Shown here: positions 51,511 through 60,252 of the stretch, piece by piece
Position numbering within the stretch: position 1 is the first letter of the stretch
How the letters are laid out: the number at the start of each line of letters is the position of its first letter
Assembly: GCF_040545925.1 (NCBI RefSeq)
Contig: NZ_JBEPMX010000007.1
Location: 62,001 to 126,000, forward strand
Reading direction: 5' to 3'
DNA length: 64,000 nt
From: Alkalibacillus flavidus
GTDB taxonomy: Bacteria > Bacillota > Bacilli > Bacillales > Alkalibacillaceae
Made by a program: the position numbers and the translations under genes
Notes under the pieces: model-generated
The model's input: only the letters and a program-made list of their open reading frames with translations
Database searches by the model: none
What the model was told of the DNA's origin: nothing

Positions 51511-52425
51511 ATGCGCTACAAATTAACAGGAATTATCATAATGATAATATTAATGTTCATCGCTGCTTGTTCTAGCCAAGAGGGCAGCGCTAATTATGAA
51601 TCTAGCGGCGATAAAGCGCAAAACGTCGATCAAGAAGCAGGCACGACAGCAGAACAATCAAGCTCAGCAGCAGATGACGCAGCGAATGAAGAATCCGAAA
51701 CAGCGACTGATGGTGCAAATGAACCTTCAAGTGAACGAATGGTCATTTACACCGGCAGACTCGCCATTCACGTTCCAGATTACGATGAAGCTCAAAATCA
51801 AATCACCGACAAAATCGAAAACACAGGTGGCTACATCGTCGAATCAACAACACGTGAAATCGAAGACAATCGTCGTTCAGGTCATATAAGTGCCCGTATC
51901 CCACAAGCTGAATTCACCAATTTCATGAATCATCTAGACAGCAAAAATGTAAAGATTGTTGAGAAATCAACACAAGGCGAAGACGTCACCGAAGAATATG
52001 TCGACTTAGAATCGCGATTAACATCAAAAGAAGCTGTTGAAGAACGGTTGTTAACATTTCTAGATGAAGCGGAAGATACAGAAGCGGCCCTTCAAGTATC
52101 AAATGATCTGGCTCAAGTCCAGGAAGAAATCGAACAAATTAAAGGCCGCATGCAATACTTAGAGAATCACAGCGCTTATGCAACGGTTACGGTTAACATC
52201 GAAGAACGTCGCATTAATATTCCCGACATTGAAAATGAAGAATCGCTCAACACGATCGAGCGGACACAGCAACTGTTTATGAATACGATTAATGCCCTCA
52301 TGCAATTCGGCTCTTATCTTGTCGTGTTTGTTGCCGGCATGTCACCGATTTCAATCCCGTTACTCATCATCGGCGTCATCATTTGGTTAAGACAACGTAA
52401 AAAGAAACAGTCGAGCGAATCATAA
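51511..52425 (+). CDS. DUF4349 lipoprotein
   Basis: 304 residues. Lipobox FIAAC (acylated C20), a Ser/Ala/Glu/Asp tether (about 22-75), then DUF4349 (MVIYTGRLAIHVPDYDEAQN, GGYIVESTTREIEDNRRSGH, STQGEDVTEEYVDLESRLTS) with a coiled-coil hairpin and VTVNIEERR. A C-terminal membrane helix (about 265-290) and a basic tail follow. It is anchored at both ends outside the membrane. Function unknown. AGGAGG eight bases before the ATG. Confidence 0.88.
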   Translation: MRYKLTGIIIMIILMFIAACSSQEGSANYESSGDKAQNVDQEAGTTAEQSSSAADDAANEESETATDGANEPSSERMVIYTGRLAIHVPDYDEAQNQITDKIENTGGYIVESTTREIEDNRRSGHISARIPQAEFTNFMNHLDSKNVKIVEKSTQGEDVTEEYVDLESRLTSKEAVEERLLTFLDEAEDTEAALQVSNDLAQVQEEIEQIKGRMQYLENHSAYATVTVNIEERRINIPDIENEESLNTIERTQQLFMNTINALMQFGSYLVVFVAGMSPISIPLLIIGVIIWLRQRKKKQSSES

Positions 52426-52437
52426 CTCGACTGTTTC
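52410..52437. terminator. Hairpin at overlapping convergent gene ends
   Basis: ACAGTCGAG / CTCGACTGT spanning the stops of the DUF4349 gene and the 161-aa membrane protein gene, which overlap by six bases. Confidence 0.6.
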
Positions 52438-52905
52438 CTCAGTTAACGGTAATTGTCGTCTCAACCATTTCATGATGAGGACACCGCCAATAAACCCTAC
52501 GATGTGAAATATAATCCCTAACCAAATCGGGCCGAAATAAACCCCAGCAATGTGGAAAATGGGTGATACAATCACGCCAACTGTCCCGACAAATGCAGCT
52601 AATGCAAACGGAACATAGGCGTACGGTTTATCACCCCCACCTGCTGATTTATAAGCATCCCACATCGCAAACATATATAAACACGGGTAAAACATAATCC
52701 ATTGATAATTCGTCGTTTCAATCGCTTGTTCAATATCCCCATGAAAACTCGGAATAATAATATAGTTAAACCGTGCCTGCACATTAATCCCTATCTCTAA
52801 CAAAATAAATAAAATACCTTTAACATAATAATGGTTAAGTAACTGAGCAAATCCTGGCAGAGCAATACTCCATACAATCGCTTCAATTCGTTTATCCTTT
52901 TTCAT
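52420..52905 (-). CDS. Four-helix membrane protein, 161 aa, unknown
   Basis: Hydrophobic segments at about 8-45, 68-85, 95-117 and 122-145. The start KRIEAIVWSIALPGFAQLLN, then HYYVKGILFILLEIGINVQA resembles a Bacillaceae family of small membrane proteins of unknown role, with the TM2-like 'LPGFGQL.N....KG' turn. ATG at 52905. It follows the broken DUF3231 gene by seven bases. Confidence 0.6.
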   Translation of the reverse strand: MKKDKRIEAIVWSIALPGFAQLLNHYYVKGILFILLEIGINVQARFNYIIIPSFHGDIEQAIETTNYQWIMFYPCLYMFAMWDAYKSAGGGDKPYAYVPFALAAFVGTVGVIVSPIFHIAGVYFGPIWLGIIFHIVGFIGGVLIMKWLRRQLPLTEETVEL

Positions 52906-52912
52906 CGCGTTA

Positions 52913-53918
52913 TTACTCGTTCATTAATTGTCCACGATCAGCTGCTTGCGGAGGTTGCTCTAACCAACCATGATCAATCATGATCTCAATTCCATCCTCA
53001 GTAAATTGCGCTATTTCAGCCATTAACCATGTATAATGAACCCCTAAATCGTGTCTCGGACTATTCGACATACTTAAACCGTAATAACTCAAACCTAATC
53101 GATTTAACGCCAGCATTTGATAAAGCATTAGTTTATCCGAAAAGACAAATGACGTTTGATCCGTTACTTCCGTATCCCACGTCATCACGACAGGTAAATC
53201 ATTTTCACGCAAAATAGAACCAAACACTTCGATATGTTTATTCGCAATATCTTTCCCACGTTGGAAGTATCGCTTTAACGTTTCAGATCCTGTTGTTTGA
53301 GCGAAGCCAATCATTGTCGCTACCCCCTAAAGCATTACGCTGAATGTTCGAAAATAAAAACGTGATTTCCATGCCTGTGACTGGACGTCGCTGACCGAAC
53401 CAACCTGTTAAAAAGTTTTTCTTTTTGACAAAATCCGGTTTATGCGGAATAGGAAGCGCTGGGGGTAGCGTCATTACGCCTTGTTCGATACTAAGCGACG
53501 TCACTTGTTCATTTAATTGTTGCGCATCTTGCATTCGTCCCACATAAAACTGATATATATCCGGCCGTGTTGCGAACCCTACAGCTGTACTATACGTCTG
53601 CATAAAGATATGACTTAATTGTCGCAAAAACTCAATCATATAATGATCAGTAAATAGCCTATCCGCCTTCACATCTACATCTTCATTTTCGTTAAACCCT
53701 ACTGGAATGGGATAACCAATCGCATCAAATTGATCTTTGATAAAGGTAATATGCTGCTCTGTTACTTCAATTCTCGATCGTATAATTGAAGAAATTTGCC
53801 CATCCTGGACATGTTGTTCAAAGTGCTTTAAAAAACAGCTTATCAGCGTGTCACTCAAATAATCCGTCCACAACTGTGATAGCTCAGGTGCAATTAATTT
53901 AACATGTGTATTGGACAT
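52913..53918 (-). pseudogene. DUF3231 gene broken by a single-base insertion
   Basis: Two adjoining frames carry the two halves of a normal 330-residue DUF3231 protein. The first (53918 to about 53325) starts MSNTHVKLIAPELSQLWTDY and ends in FLSNIQRNALG-like sequence (FLFSNIQRNALG). The second continues VATMIGFAQTTGSETLKRYF to YTWLMAEIAQFTEDGIEIMI and the family end DHGWLEQPPQAADRGQLMNE. The join is in the minus-strand run TTAGGGGGTAGC: with four G instead of five the frame reads ...NALGVATMIGF without a gap. Both halves are otherwise well conserved, so this is a recent mutation, a phase-variable site or a sequencing error. DUF3231 proteins are bacillar and uncharacterised. Confidence 0.88.
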
Positions 53919-53992
53919 CTATAACCCTCCATCCGTCATCAGTCTTCACGGATAGTGTTACCGACTCGATCAATCCCATACATCATGACAAG

Positions 53993-55222
53993 TTAACCAT
54001 CATTTGGCAACGTTTCATCCATCGTAAATTGAGCAAAAGCCCCAGCGATAAACGGCAATAGGGCAACGAGTCCAATCGCCCATGACACATCAAATAAATC
54101 GGCGAAAAGTCCAGCGAATAAGGCTCCGAATGCGTAACCTGTGTCACGCCAAAAACGGTAAACACCCATCGATGACGCACGCCAACTCGGTGCTGCGACA
54201 TCGCTAATCGCCGCTTGCAATGTCGGATAAACCATCGCCGTCCCAAGACCTAACAATGCTGAGGCTGTAAACCACCATAAGAATCCGTCGACTAATAAAA
54301 TCAACCACAACGAGATCGCTTGCACATACATTCCCGACGCGATTAATCGTTTACGGCCCCATTTATCACTCAATGTACCGGTAAATAATTGAAAAATACC
54401 CCAAGCCGCTGGATAAACAGCGACAATAATACCAATATCACTCACACTGAGTCCGACCGTGGCAAAATATAACGGGAATAACCCCCAAGCCATACCATCT
54501 TTTAAATTCGTCGTTAAACCAGAAAAGCTGGCATTTGATAAATTTTTATTTCGCCATGTCGACTCGGCGAACACTTCTTTCGCCGACATATTCGATTGTT
54601 GTTGCGCCCCTTTCCCTTTCATTTGTTCACGAATAAACGGTTCTGTATCTTTCACAAATAACGATAATATGATACCGATTATGACAATCCCAATACCTAA
54701 TAAAAACGGTTCTGGACGAAGCGCAACGTTTTGTGCGATGTAGCCAGATAAAGCAGCAAACAACGCAACACCAGAATACCCAGCAAACTCATTCAAACCA
54801 ACAGCTGTTCCACGCTGCGTCGCTTTAGCAACGTCGATCTTCATATTGACGAGCATCGACCATGCTAACCCTTGATTGATGCCTAATAATATATTCGCTA
54901 CGACGATTACCCACCATGCATGGGCAAAAATAATTAGAATCGGTACGAACAAGCCAAAGCCCCATCCGATTAGCAAAACACGTTTACGTCCAAATCGGTC
55001 AGCGATAGCTCCTGCAAAATAATTTATGATTGCTTTTGAAAAACCGAAGCTAACAATAAATGATAACGCCGCACTTGTCGACGCTAAACCGAATTGATCT
55101 TCACCAATAATCGGTAATACTGTACGCTCTACCCCAACCATCGCGCCGACGAAAAAGTTCGTTAACACAAGGATAGAGAATAATAATAGATTTTCTTTGA
55201 TGCCATTTTTGATTTTAGCCAA
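53993..55222 (-). CDS. MFS transporter
   Basis: About 409 residues, twelve helices, with the MFS loop motif after helix 2 (GAIADRFGRKRVLLIGWGFG) and its echo in the second half (GTLSDKWGRKRLIASGMYVQ). Likely an H+-coupled drug or metabolite exporter. Start: TTG at 55222 has AGGGGG six bases upstream. An ATG at 55240 overlaps the end of a short upstream frame (TAATG) but has no ribosome site of its own, so initiation there would need translational coupling. Substrate unknown. Confidence 0.82.
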   Translation of the reverse strand: MAKIKNGIKENLLLFSILVLTNFFVGAMVGVERTVLPIIGEDQFGLASTSAALSFIVSFGFSKAIINYFAGAIADRFGRKRVLLIGWGFGLFVPILIIFAHAWWVIVVANILLGINQGLAWSMLVNMKIDVAKATQRGTAVGLNEFAGYSGVALFAALSGYIAQNVALRPEPFLLGIGIVIIGIILSLFVKDTEPFIREQMKGKGAQQQSNMSAKEVFAESTWRNKNLSNASFSGLTTNLKDGMAWGLFPLYFATVGLSVSDIGIIVAVYPAAWGIFQLFTGTLSDKWGRKRLIASGMYVQAISLWLILLVDGFLWWFTASALLGLGTAMVYPTLQAAISDVAAPSWRASSMGVYRFWRDTGYAFGALFAGLFADLFDVSWAIGLVALLPFIAGAFAQFTMDETLPNDG

Positions 55223-55239
55223 ATGAATCCCCCTCTCCA

Positions 55240-55341
55240 TTACAAGTAATTAGTTATAATAGTTCCAACAACAAATATGATTCCTCCCAGGAATGCTAAT
55301 TTTTGTGCTGGTCATAACGCTTGCCAAAACGTTTTTAACAT
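55240..55341 (-). pseudogene. Small membrane ORF interrupted by TGA, upstream of the MFS gene
   Basis: From ATG 55341 (GGAAAGGAGAAACGTA upstream) the frame reads MLKTFWQAL, then TGA (55314-55312), then PAQKLAFLGGIIFVVGTIIT and NYL to TAA. Read through, it is a sensible 33-residue single-helix peptide. The TGA could be a CGA-to-TGA change. The final TAA overlaps the ATG at 55240 of the MFS frame. As it stands only a nine-residue leader can be made. Confidence 0.5.
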
Positions 55342-55371
55342 TACGTTTCTCCTTTCCAGTTGCCATAACAA

Positions 55372-55407
55372 GAAGCTATAGAACTAAATCCAATCCTATA
55401 GCTTCAA
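55372..55407 (-). terminator. Hairpin at the end of the YqkD-like hydrolase gene
   Basis: GAAGCTATAG / CTATAGCTTC, overlapping the stop; T-run weak. Confidence 0.4.
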
Positions 55408-56372
55408 TCATCAGACATATATTGATTTAAAAATGTGTTTAAATAGTTGAGATACGTTTCTTTATTTAACGGAAAGGCTTCACCGTGGCCAGCGTTAGCG
55501 AATAAATGCATCTCCGCTTCACTAGCAGTCGCTTCATATAACATTTTCGTCATGTCAGTTGGTACGAACGTATCTTCCTCACCGTGAAAATACAATATCG
55601 GCACATCAGCTTGTTTGACTTGGTTGAGAGCTGATGCTTTCTGCAATGAATAACCCGCGCGCCACTCTGTTACTAAGCTCGTCGTTGGCAAGATTGGAAT
55701 ATCTGGCAAATGGTACATCCGTTCCATTTGATAATCAAACAAATCATACACACTCGTATAAGCACTGTCAGCAACAATCGCTTGGACTTGCTCTGGCATC
55801 TCTTCACCACTTGCCATTAATACCGTCGCAGCTCCCATTGATAAACCGTGCAAAACAATATCCGTATCTTGACCGACTTTGGCAATCACTTGATCTACCC
55901 AACCTAAAAGATCGCGCCGGTCATGCCATCCAAAGCCGAAATACTCACCTTCGCTACTGCCGTGTCCGCGCAAATCTGGCATTAAAATATGATAGCCGAG
56001 TTCTTCCGCATAATATTCACCGTACAGTCCCATGTCCTCTTTGCCACCTAAGTAGCCGTGCGCAAACACGACGACTTGATCAGATGGTTCCTCAGGCTGT
56101 AAATAATCTGCTCGTAATGACAACCCATCAAACGACTCCATTTCCCATGAGTCAAACAGCTGTTCATCTACCCACGTACGCCAATCACCTTCTGTGAACA
56201 CTTCCATTGCCGTCGCCGAAACAGCAATGTCTTCATTATTATCTAAGAAATCTTTTTGCTCGCGTTTAATCGCCAAATCATAAAAGAAAAAGCTCGCTGC
56301 CACGTTGATGATCAATACAACGAGTGTAGCGAGACCGATTATTATCCATGTTTTCCGCTTCATCGTTGCCAT
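55404..56372 (-). CDS. Membrane-anchored alpha/beta hydrolase (YqkD-like)
   Basis: 322 residues. N-terminal membrane helix (about 9-31) then an extracytoplasmic alpha/beta hydrolase: oxyanion region FAHGYLGGKEDMG, MPDLRGHGSSEGE, nucleophile elbow GLSMGA (around residue 176), acid in YFHGEEDTFVP and histidine in NAGHGEAF. Similar to the YqkD group of anchored serine hydrolases in bacilli. Substrate unknown. The start could also be the second ATG three codons in. Confidence 0.82.
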   Translation of the reverse strand: MATMKRKTWIIIGLATLVVLIINVAASFFFYDLAIKREQKDFLDNNEDIAVSATAMEVFTEGDWRTWVDEQLFDSWEMESFDGLSLRADYLQPEEPSDQVVVFAHGYLGGKEDMGLYGEYYAEELGYHILMPDLRGHGSSEGEYFGFGWHDRRDLLGWVDQVIAKVGQDTDIVLHGLSMGAATVLMASGEEMPEQVQAIVADSAYTSVYDLFDYQMERMYHLPDIPILPTTSLVTEWRAGYSLQKASALNQVKQADVPILYFHGEEDTFVPTDMTKMLYEATASEAEMHLFANAGHGEAFPLNKETYLNYLNTFLNQYMSDD

Positions 56373-56446
56373 CTCCCTTTTTGCCTCTTCTACTCACCTA
56401 TTATAGCAAAAAAGCAACGCCAATTAAGAAACAATGCTTACCATGT

Positions 56447-56872
56447 TTATTTAATAAACCGAATAATTAGCGGAAAGCGGAAATATTTTTTCGCCAAAGC
56501 GGCAATGATCGCAATCAAATAAACGAACCACCACGATATAATAATAATAAAGATAATCCCCATTAACCCCATCGCAAACAATGGAATCGATAGTTTCGCT
56601 AAATCAGGCAACCAATCGATACCAACCGACGCTACCGACCCAAGCAAGAAAAATAAAATAAATCCTATAACAATATAAAGTTGATACGATATTTGCGCAT
56701 TTATATTTTCACGCATATGATGATCAAAAAACGGCGATTGATATGGCGCCACATACCAATACAACACCGTCAGCCAAATATTCAAAAACGTTAACGGTAA
56801 AACGAGCGGCAATAGATAACCAATCGTCACCATCAAACGGTCTTTCGGTGTTATCACTTCACGCATTTTCAT
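56447..56872 (-). CDS. DUF4870-type membrane protein
   Basis: 141 residues with three or four helices. The pattern TPKDRLMVTIGYLLPL at the start, HHMRENINAQISYQLYIVI in the middle and KYFRFPLIIRFIK at the end is that of DUF4870 (KD...A...YL.P; E....Q..., YPL..R). Unknown function. Eight bases after the neighbouring hydrolase on the same strand. Confidence 0.72.
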   Translation of the reverse strand: MKMREVITPKDRLMVTIGYLLPLVLPLTFLNIWLTVLYWYVAPYQSPFFDHHMRENINAQISYQLYIVIGFILFFLLGSVASVGIDWLPDLAKLSIPLFAMGLMGIIFIIIISWWFVYLIAIIAALAKKYFRFPLIIRFIK

Positions 56873-56880
56873 TTCCCATT

Positions 56881-57657
56881 TTATAACGATAATTGTTGCT
56901 GAATAAACTGATGAATTTCCTGATTGACAGCCTGTGTTTGATTACCAGGCAATTGATGCCTGCCATAACGAATCATACGAATCCAACAATTCGGCACGCG
57001 CGATGCAATCGACCGTCCATACCGACTTAAAAGCTTATCTTTCTCACCATATAATAATACAATTGGTTGGTCAATGCTGCTTAATTTCTTTGTGACATCA
57101 TAGTGTAAATATGCACGATAAAAATAATACGCATCGGTCGCATTCGTTTTCAAAGCCTCTCTTAACAATGGCCAAGCAATCAATGGAAGTCTCGTATTAC
57201 TGAACGTACCAAATATGGCGATCATTTCAGACACTTCAGACGCAGTCACTGTCATACCAGCTTTTACTAACGTCGATAGAACGAATGTATTTACACGGTC
57301 GACGGCACCTATTTGAACCATTCCTTTCACAAGGTGAGGCGCCATTAACGACAATTCAAACGCAATACTACACCCTGCCGAATAGGCGACAATCCAGACT
57401 GGCCGTTGAACCTTTCGTTCGATTAAACAGCATAAATCTTTCGCTATATCTGTAAAGTTCCAGAACTCTCCATTTGAACGACTACGACCGTGACCGCGCA
57501 AATCGTTTTCAATGACTTGGTAGTTATGTTTAAGCGCCTCAACCTGACCTTTAAACACCGCACTCGGAAATATAGGACAATGGATAAATAAAATCGCTTC
57601 ACCATCACCTTGAATGCGATAATGAAGCGCGCACCCATCACGTTCTAAATAAGCCAT
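56881..57657 (-). CDS. Alpha/beta hydrolase, cytoplasmic
   Basis: 258 residues: ALHYRIQGDGEAILFIHC, NDLRGHGRSRS, nucleophile Ser93 in AYSAGCS (first Gly of GxSxG replaced by Ala), acid in LLYGEKDKLLS and histidine in YGRHQLPGNQ. No signal or membrane segment. Substrate unknown. ATG with GAGGAGG upstream. Confidence 0.82.
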   Translation of the reverse strand: MAYLERDGCALHYRIQGDGEAILFIHCPIFPSAVFKGQVEALKHNYQVIENDLRGHGRSRSNGEFWNFTDIAKDLCCLIERKVQRPVWIVAYSAGCSIAFELSLMAPHLVKGMVQIGAVDRVNTFVLSTLVKAGMTVTASEVSEMIAIFGTFSNTRLPLIAWPLLREALKTNATDAYYFYRAYLHYDVTKKLSSIDQPIVLLYGEKDKLLSRYGRSIASRVPNCWIRMIRYGRHQLPGNQTQAVNQEIHQFIQQQLSL

Positions 57658-57718
57658 GTTTAAACCTCCTCGTTGTGATTGCCCTTATCTTCACACAACG
57701 AGTTAGCGTCCATACCCT

Positions 57719-58159
57719 TTAATCTAATGAGGATAAAATCGTACTGATCGATTGAAACGCGTCTTTCAATTGCCGTTGATCCTCTTGTGACAACGTTGAT
57801 AAACGGTCTTCCACCACTTGTTCCAATCGCTGTTTTTGCTCACATAAAAACTGTTTACCATCTTCCGTTAATGATACATATGTGATGCGACGGTCAAGGC
57901 TTGATTTTTCCTTTTGAATGTATCCATGATTCAATAATTTTTGAATGAGCGGCGTCAGATTCGATTTATTTATCGATAAACTCCAGGCTATATCCGACAT
58001 TTGGATCGATTCGGCTTGCTCCACCGTATGCAAAATGTGAAAATGCGACGGATGCAAATCACCCGTTTCTAGGACATGATGTGGTCCGAATATTTTTTTC
58101 GGAATATAGGGAAGAGCCGTCAACACTTGATCAACCAAGTCATTCGTCGGCGTACTCAT
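57719..58159 (-). CDS. MarR family transcriptional regulator
   Basis: 146 residues from ATG 58159; AGGAGG is eight bases upstream, whereas an ATG six bases earlier sits only two bases from it. Winged helix: SIQMSDIAWSLSINKSNLTP, LIQKLLNHGYIQKEKSSLDR, RRITYVSLTEDGKQFL. Divergent from an ABC exporter, the usual local-repressor arrangement; the inducer is unknown. Confidence 0.85.
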   Translation of the reverse strand: MSTPTNDLVDQVLTALPYIPKKIFGPHHVLETGDLHPSHFHILHTVEQAESIQMSDIAWSLSINKSNLTPLIQKLLNHGYIQKEKSSLDRRITYVSLTEDGKQFLCEQKQRLEQVVEDRLSTLSQEDQRQLKDAFQSISTILSSLD

Positions 58160-58186
58160 TGACATAACCTCCTCTAATTTGCTGAA

Positions 58187-58219
58187 CAATTTGACAATTG
58201 CGTTCAATAAGTAGATAAT
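58187..58219 (+). promoter_or_regulatory. ABC exporter promoter with overlapping candidate MarR operator
   Basis: TTGACA (58191-58196), 17 bp, GATAAT (58214-58219). The inverted repeat CAATT-tgac-AATTG (58187-58200) is centred on the -35, where bound repressor would block the polymerase. Confidence 0.6.
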
Positions 58220-58267
58220 GTTTGATAGTTATTTTAACATAACTAGTTGCTTTTAAGGGGGTAAACG

Positions 58268-59200
58268 ATGAATTCAGTGATTGAAGTAACCGATCTCGTG
58301 AAGACATATAAAAACGTCGACGCCGTAAAAGGGATTAACTTCGACGTAAAAGAAGGAGAAATTTTCGGATTTCTTGGCCCTAATGGTGCGGGAAAAAGTA
58401 CGACGATTAATATGATTTGTACGATGCTGCCACCGACTTCGGGCCACATTACGATTAATGGCTATGATGTGGCCAAGCAAAAAGACGACGTCCGCGGCAG
58501 TATCGGCATCATTTTTCAAGAAAATACACTCGATGAAAAACTAACTGCAAACGAAAACTTAATGCTCCATTGTCGCTTTTACAACGTGCCAAAAGACAAA
58601 CGTCATGAAAGAATCCAAGAGGTTTTACATATTGTTGACCTTATCGATGAACAAAATCAACGTGTTGAAGAATTTTCCGGTGGGATGAAGCGACGTTTAG
58701 AAATTGCGCGCGGTTTACTCCACTATCCGAAAGTATTGTTTTTAGACGAACCAACTGTCGGGCTCGATCCAAATACGCGAGCTCACTTGTGGAAATACAT
58801 TTTGAAATTGAAAGAACAAGAAGGCATTACGATGTTTTTAACGACTCATTATCTCGATGAAGCGGAAGTCAGTGACCGCATCGCGATTATGGATCAAGGT
58901 GAAATTATTGCCATCGACTCGCCTACAGTGCTTAAAGACGAATTAGGCGGCGATTTGATTGAATTGTCAACAGAAGACAACGATCAAGCGATTCAAGAAA
59001 TCGAAGATAAAGTCACGGGCGCAGACGTGACCGTGAACGGTGATACGATTCACCTTAAAGTCCATAGCAGCGATGCCTTTATTTCGAACTTCATTAAAAC
59101 ATTAGACATCCCAATCACGACACTCAATATCCGTAAACCAACATTAAATGACGTCTTCTTAGCTTATACAGGACGACATATCCAAACGAACGACGAATAG
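58268..59200 (+). CDS. DrrA-type ABC exporter ATP-binding protein
   Basis: 310 residues. Walker A GPNGAGKST, Q-loop IIFQENTLDEKLTANENL, signature EFSGGMKRRLEIARGL, Walker B VLFLDEPTVGLD and the switch histidine in LTTHYLDEAE. The C-terminal 70-residue extension is that of the daunorubicin-resistance (DrrA) family. Pairs with the next gene, 14 bp downstream. Confidence 0.9.
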   Translation: MNSVIEVTDLVKTYKNVDAVKGINFDVKEGEIFGFLGPNGAGKSTTINMICTMLPPTSGHITINGYDVAKQKDDVRGSIGIIFQENTLDEKLTANENLMLHCRFYNVPKDKRHERIQEVLHIVDLIDEQNQRVEEFSGGMKRRLEIARGLLHYPKVLFLDEPTVGLDPNTRAHLWKYILKLKEQEGITMFLTTHYLDEAEVSDRIAIMDQGEIIAIDSPTVLKDELGGDLIELSTEDNDQAIQEIEDKVTGADVTVNGDTIHLKVHSSDAFISNFIKTLDIPITTLNIRKPTLNDVFLAYTGRHIQTNDE

Positions 59201-59214
59201 GAGTGTGACAACAT

Positions 59215-60039
59215 ATGGAAGGTATTATCGCTATTTGGCAACGCGATTTAATTAAATTTTTGCGTGATAAAGCGCGGTTATTCGGATCATTTACGATGCC
59301 GATATTATTCTTACTCATTTTCGGTGGCGGATTAAGTGGCACGATGGAAACGATGATGACACAAAACTTAGACGTGGGCGGTGATTTCAATTACGTCCAG
59401 TTCGTCTTTCCGGGGATCGTCTCCATGACGTTACTCATGACATCGGTCTTTTCTGCCATGTCCGTCATTGAAGATAAAGACTTTGGTTATATGAAAGAAA
59501 TACTCGTCTCACCGATCTCCCGCGTCAGTATCGCGATTGGGAAAATGGCGGGTGCTGCAACAGTCTCGACGATTCAAGGGGTGATGCTATTTGCGCTCAT
59601 CCCGCTTCTAGGGTTGAATTATGATTTAATGTCTTTAATCAAAGTCATTCCGTTTATGTTTCTACTCGGCGCTGCCTTATCCGGAATCGGCTTATTATTC
59701 GCTAGTTTCATCAATTCGACACAAGGGTTCCAGCTGATCGTGAACATCATTGTGTTGCCGATGGTCTTCATGTCAGGTGCGCTATTCCCGATAAGCGGTA
59801 TGCCAGGCTGGCTCGATGTGATCGTCAAATTAAACCCTGTCACATACGGCGTCGACGTTATGAAAAAGATTATGATCGACGTTGACCAACTGTCGATAAC
59901 CGTACGCGAAACGATGGGCCTCAACTTAACTGTCTTCGGCCGACAAGTGACGGTTTTTGAAGAAATTTTATTCATTTTAGCTTTCACAGTGCTCGTCATT
60001 GCAATTGCGACGTTAAGCTTCAAACGGGCTAACGCTTAA
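59215..60039 (+). CDS. DrrB-type ABC-2 permease
   Basis: 274 residues with six helices (about 22-42, 62-85, 108-132, 138-160, 169-190 and 240-265) and the ABC-2 hallmark FASFINSTQGFQLIVNIIVL, then PMVFMSGALFPISGMPGWL. Exports an unknown hydrophobic compound with the ATPase upstream. AGGAGTGTGACAAC upstream of the ATG. Confidence 0.9.
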   Translation: MEGIIAIWQRDLIKFLRDKARLFGSFTMPILFLLIFGGGLSGTMETMMTQNLDVGGDFNYVQFVFPGIVSMTLLMTSVFSAMSVIEDKDFGYMKEILVSPISRVSIAIGKMAGAATVSTIQGVMLFALIPLLGLNYDLMSLIKVIPFMFLLGAALSGIGLLFASFINSTQGFQLIVNIIVLPMVFMSGALFPISGMPGWLDVIVKLNPVTYGVDVMKKIMIDVDQLSITVRETMGLNLTVFGRQVTVFEEILFILAFTVLVIAIATLSFKRANA

Positions 60040-60047
60040 TAAGACAT

Positions 60048-60195
60048 CGCTCAATTGTTGTATGAGCCGCTCATATACATGATCGGTCGCTCTTTTATTC
60101 AAATGAGTCGCTCTTATATGAAGCTGTACGCTCAATTTCTTGGATAAGTCGCTCAATACTTTAGCCAGACGCTCAATCGATGCGTTTTCTCGCTC
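60048..60195. repeat. 20-21-bp periodic array D: eight CGCTC cores
   Basis: CGCTC begins at 60048, 60068, 60088, 60109, 60129, 60150, 60170 and 60191; steps 20, 20, 21, 20, 21, 20, 21 (mean 20.4). Five of the eight read CGCTCA. It lies between the convergent permease and hydrolase genes and runs up to the hydrolase terminator. A 70-codon minus-strand frame crosses it but is a by-product of the period. Confidence 0.88.
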
Positions 60196-60211
60196 ATTTC
60201 TTAACGAAATT

Positions 60212-60252
60212 AAAAACCGATTCACGTCACAACGACGTTGAATCGGTTTTTT
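60212..60252. terminator. Strong terminator of the hydrolase gene
   Basis: AAAACCGATTCACGTC / GACGTTGAATCGGTTTT with one bulge; A-run left, T-run right. It overlaps the last codons of the hydrolase gene. Confidence 0.8.

Noticed and set aside
58187..58200. Treating CAATT-TGAC-AATTG as proof of a MarR operator
   Set aside because: Kept only as a candidate: a 5-bp arm in AT-rich DNA can occur by chance.
60013..60225. A 70-codon minus-strand frame across array D, rich in Leu/Ser/Arg
   Set aside because: The frame is a by-product of the periodic CGCTC units; the 20/21-bp steps shift the repeat through all frames and there is no ribosome site.
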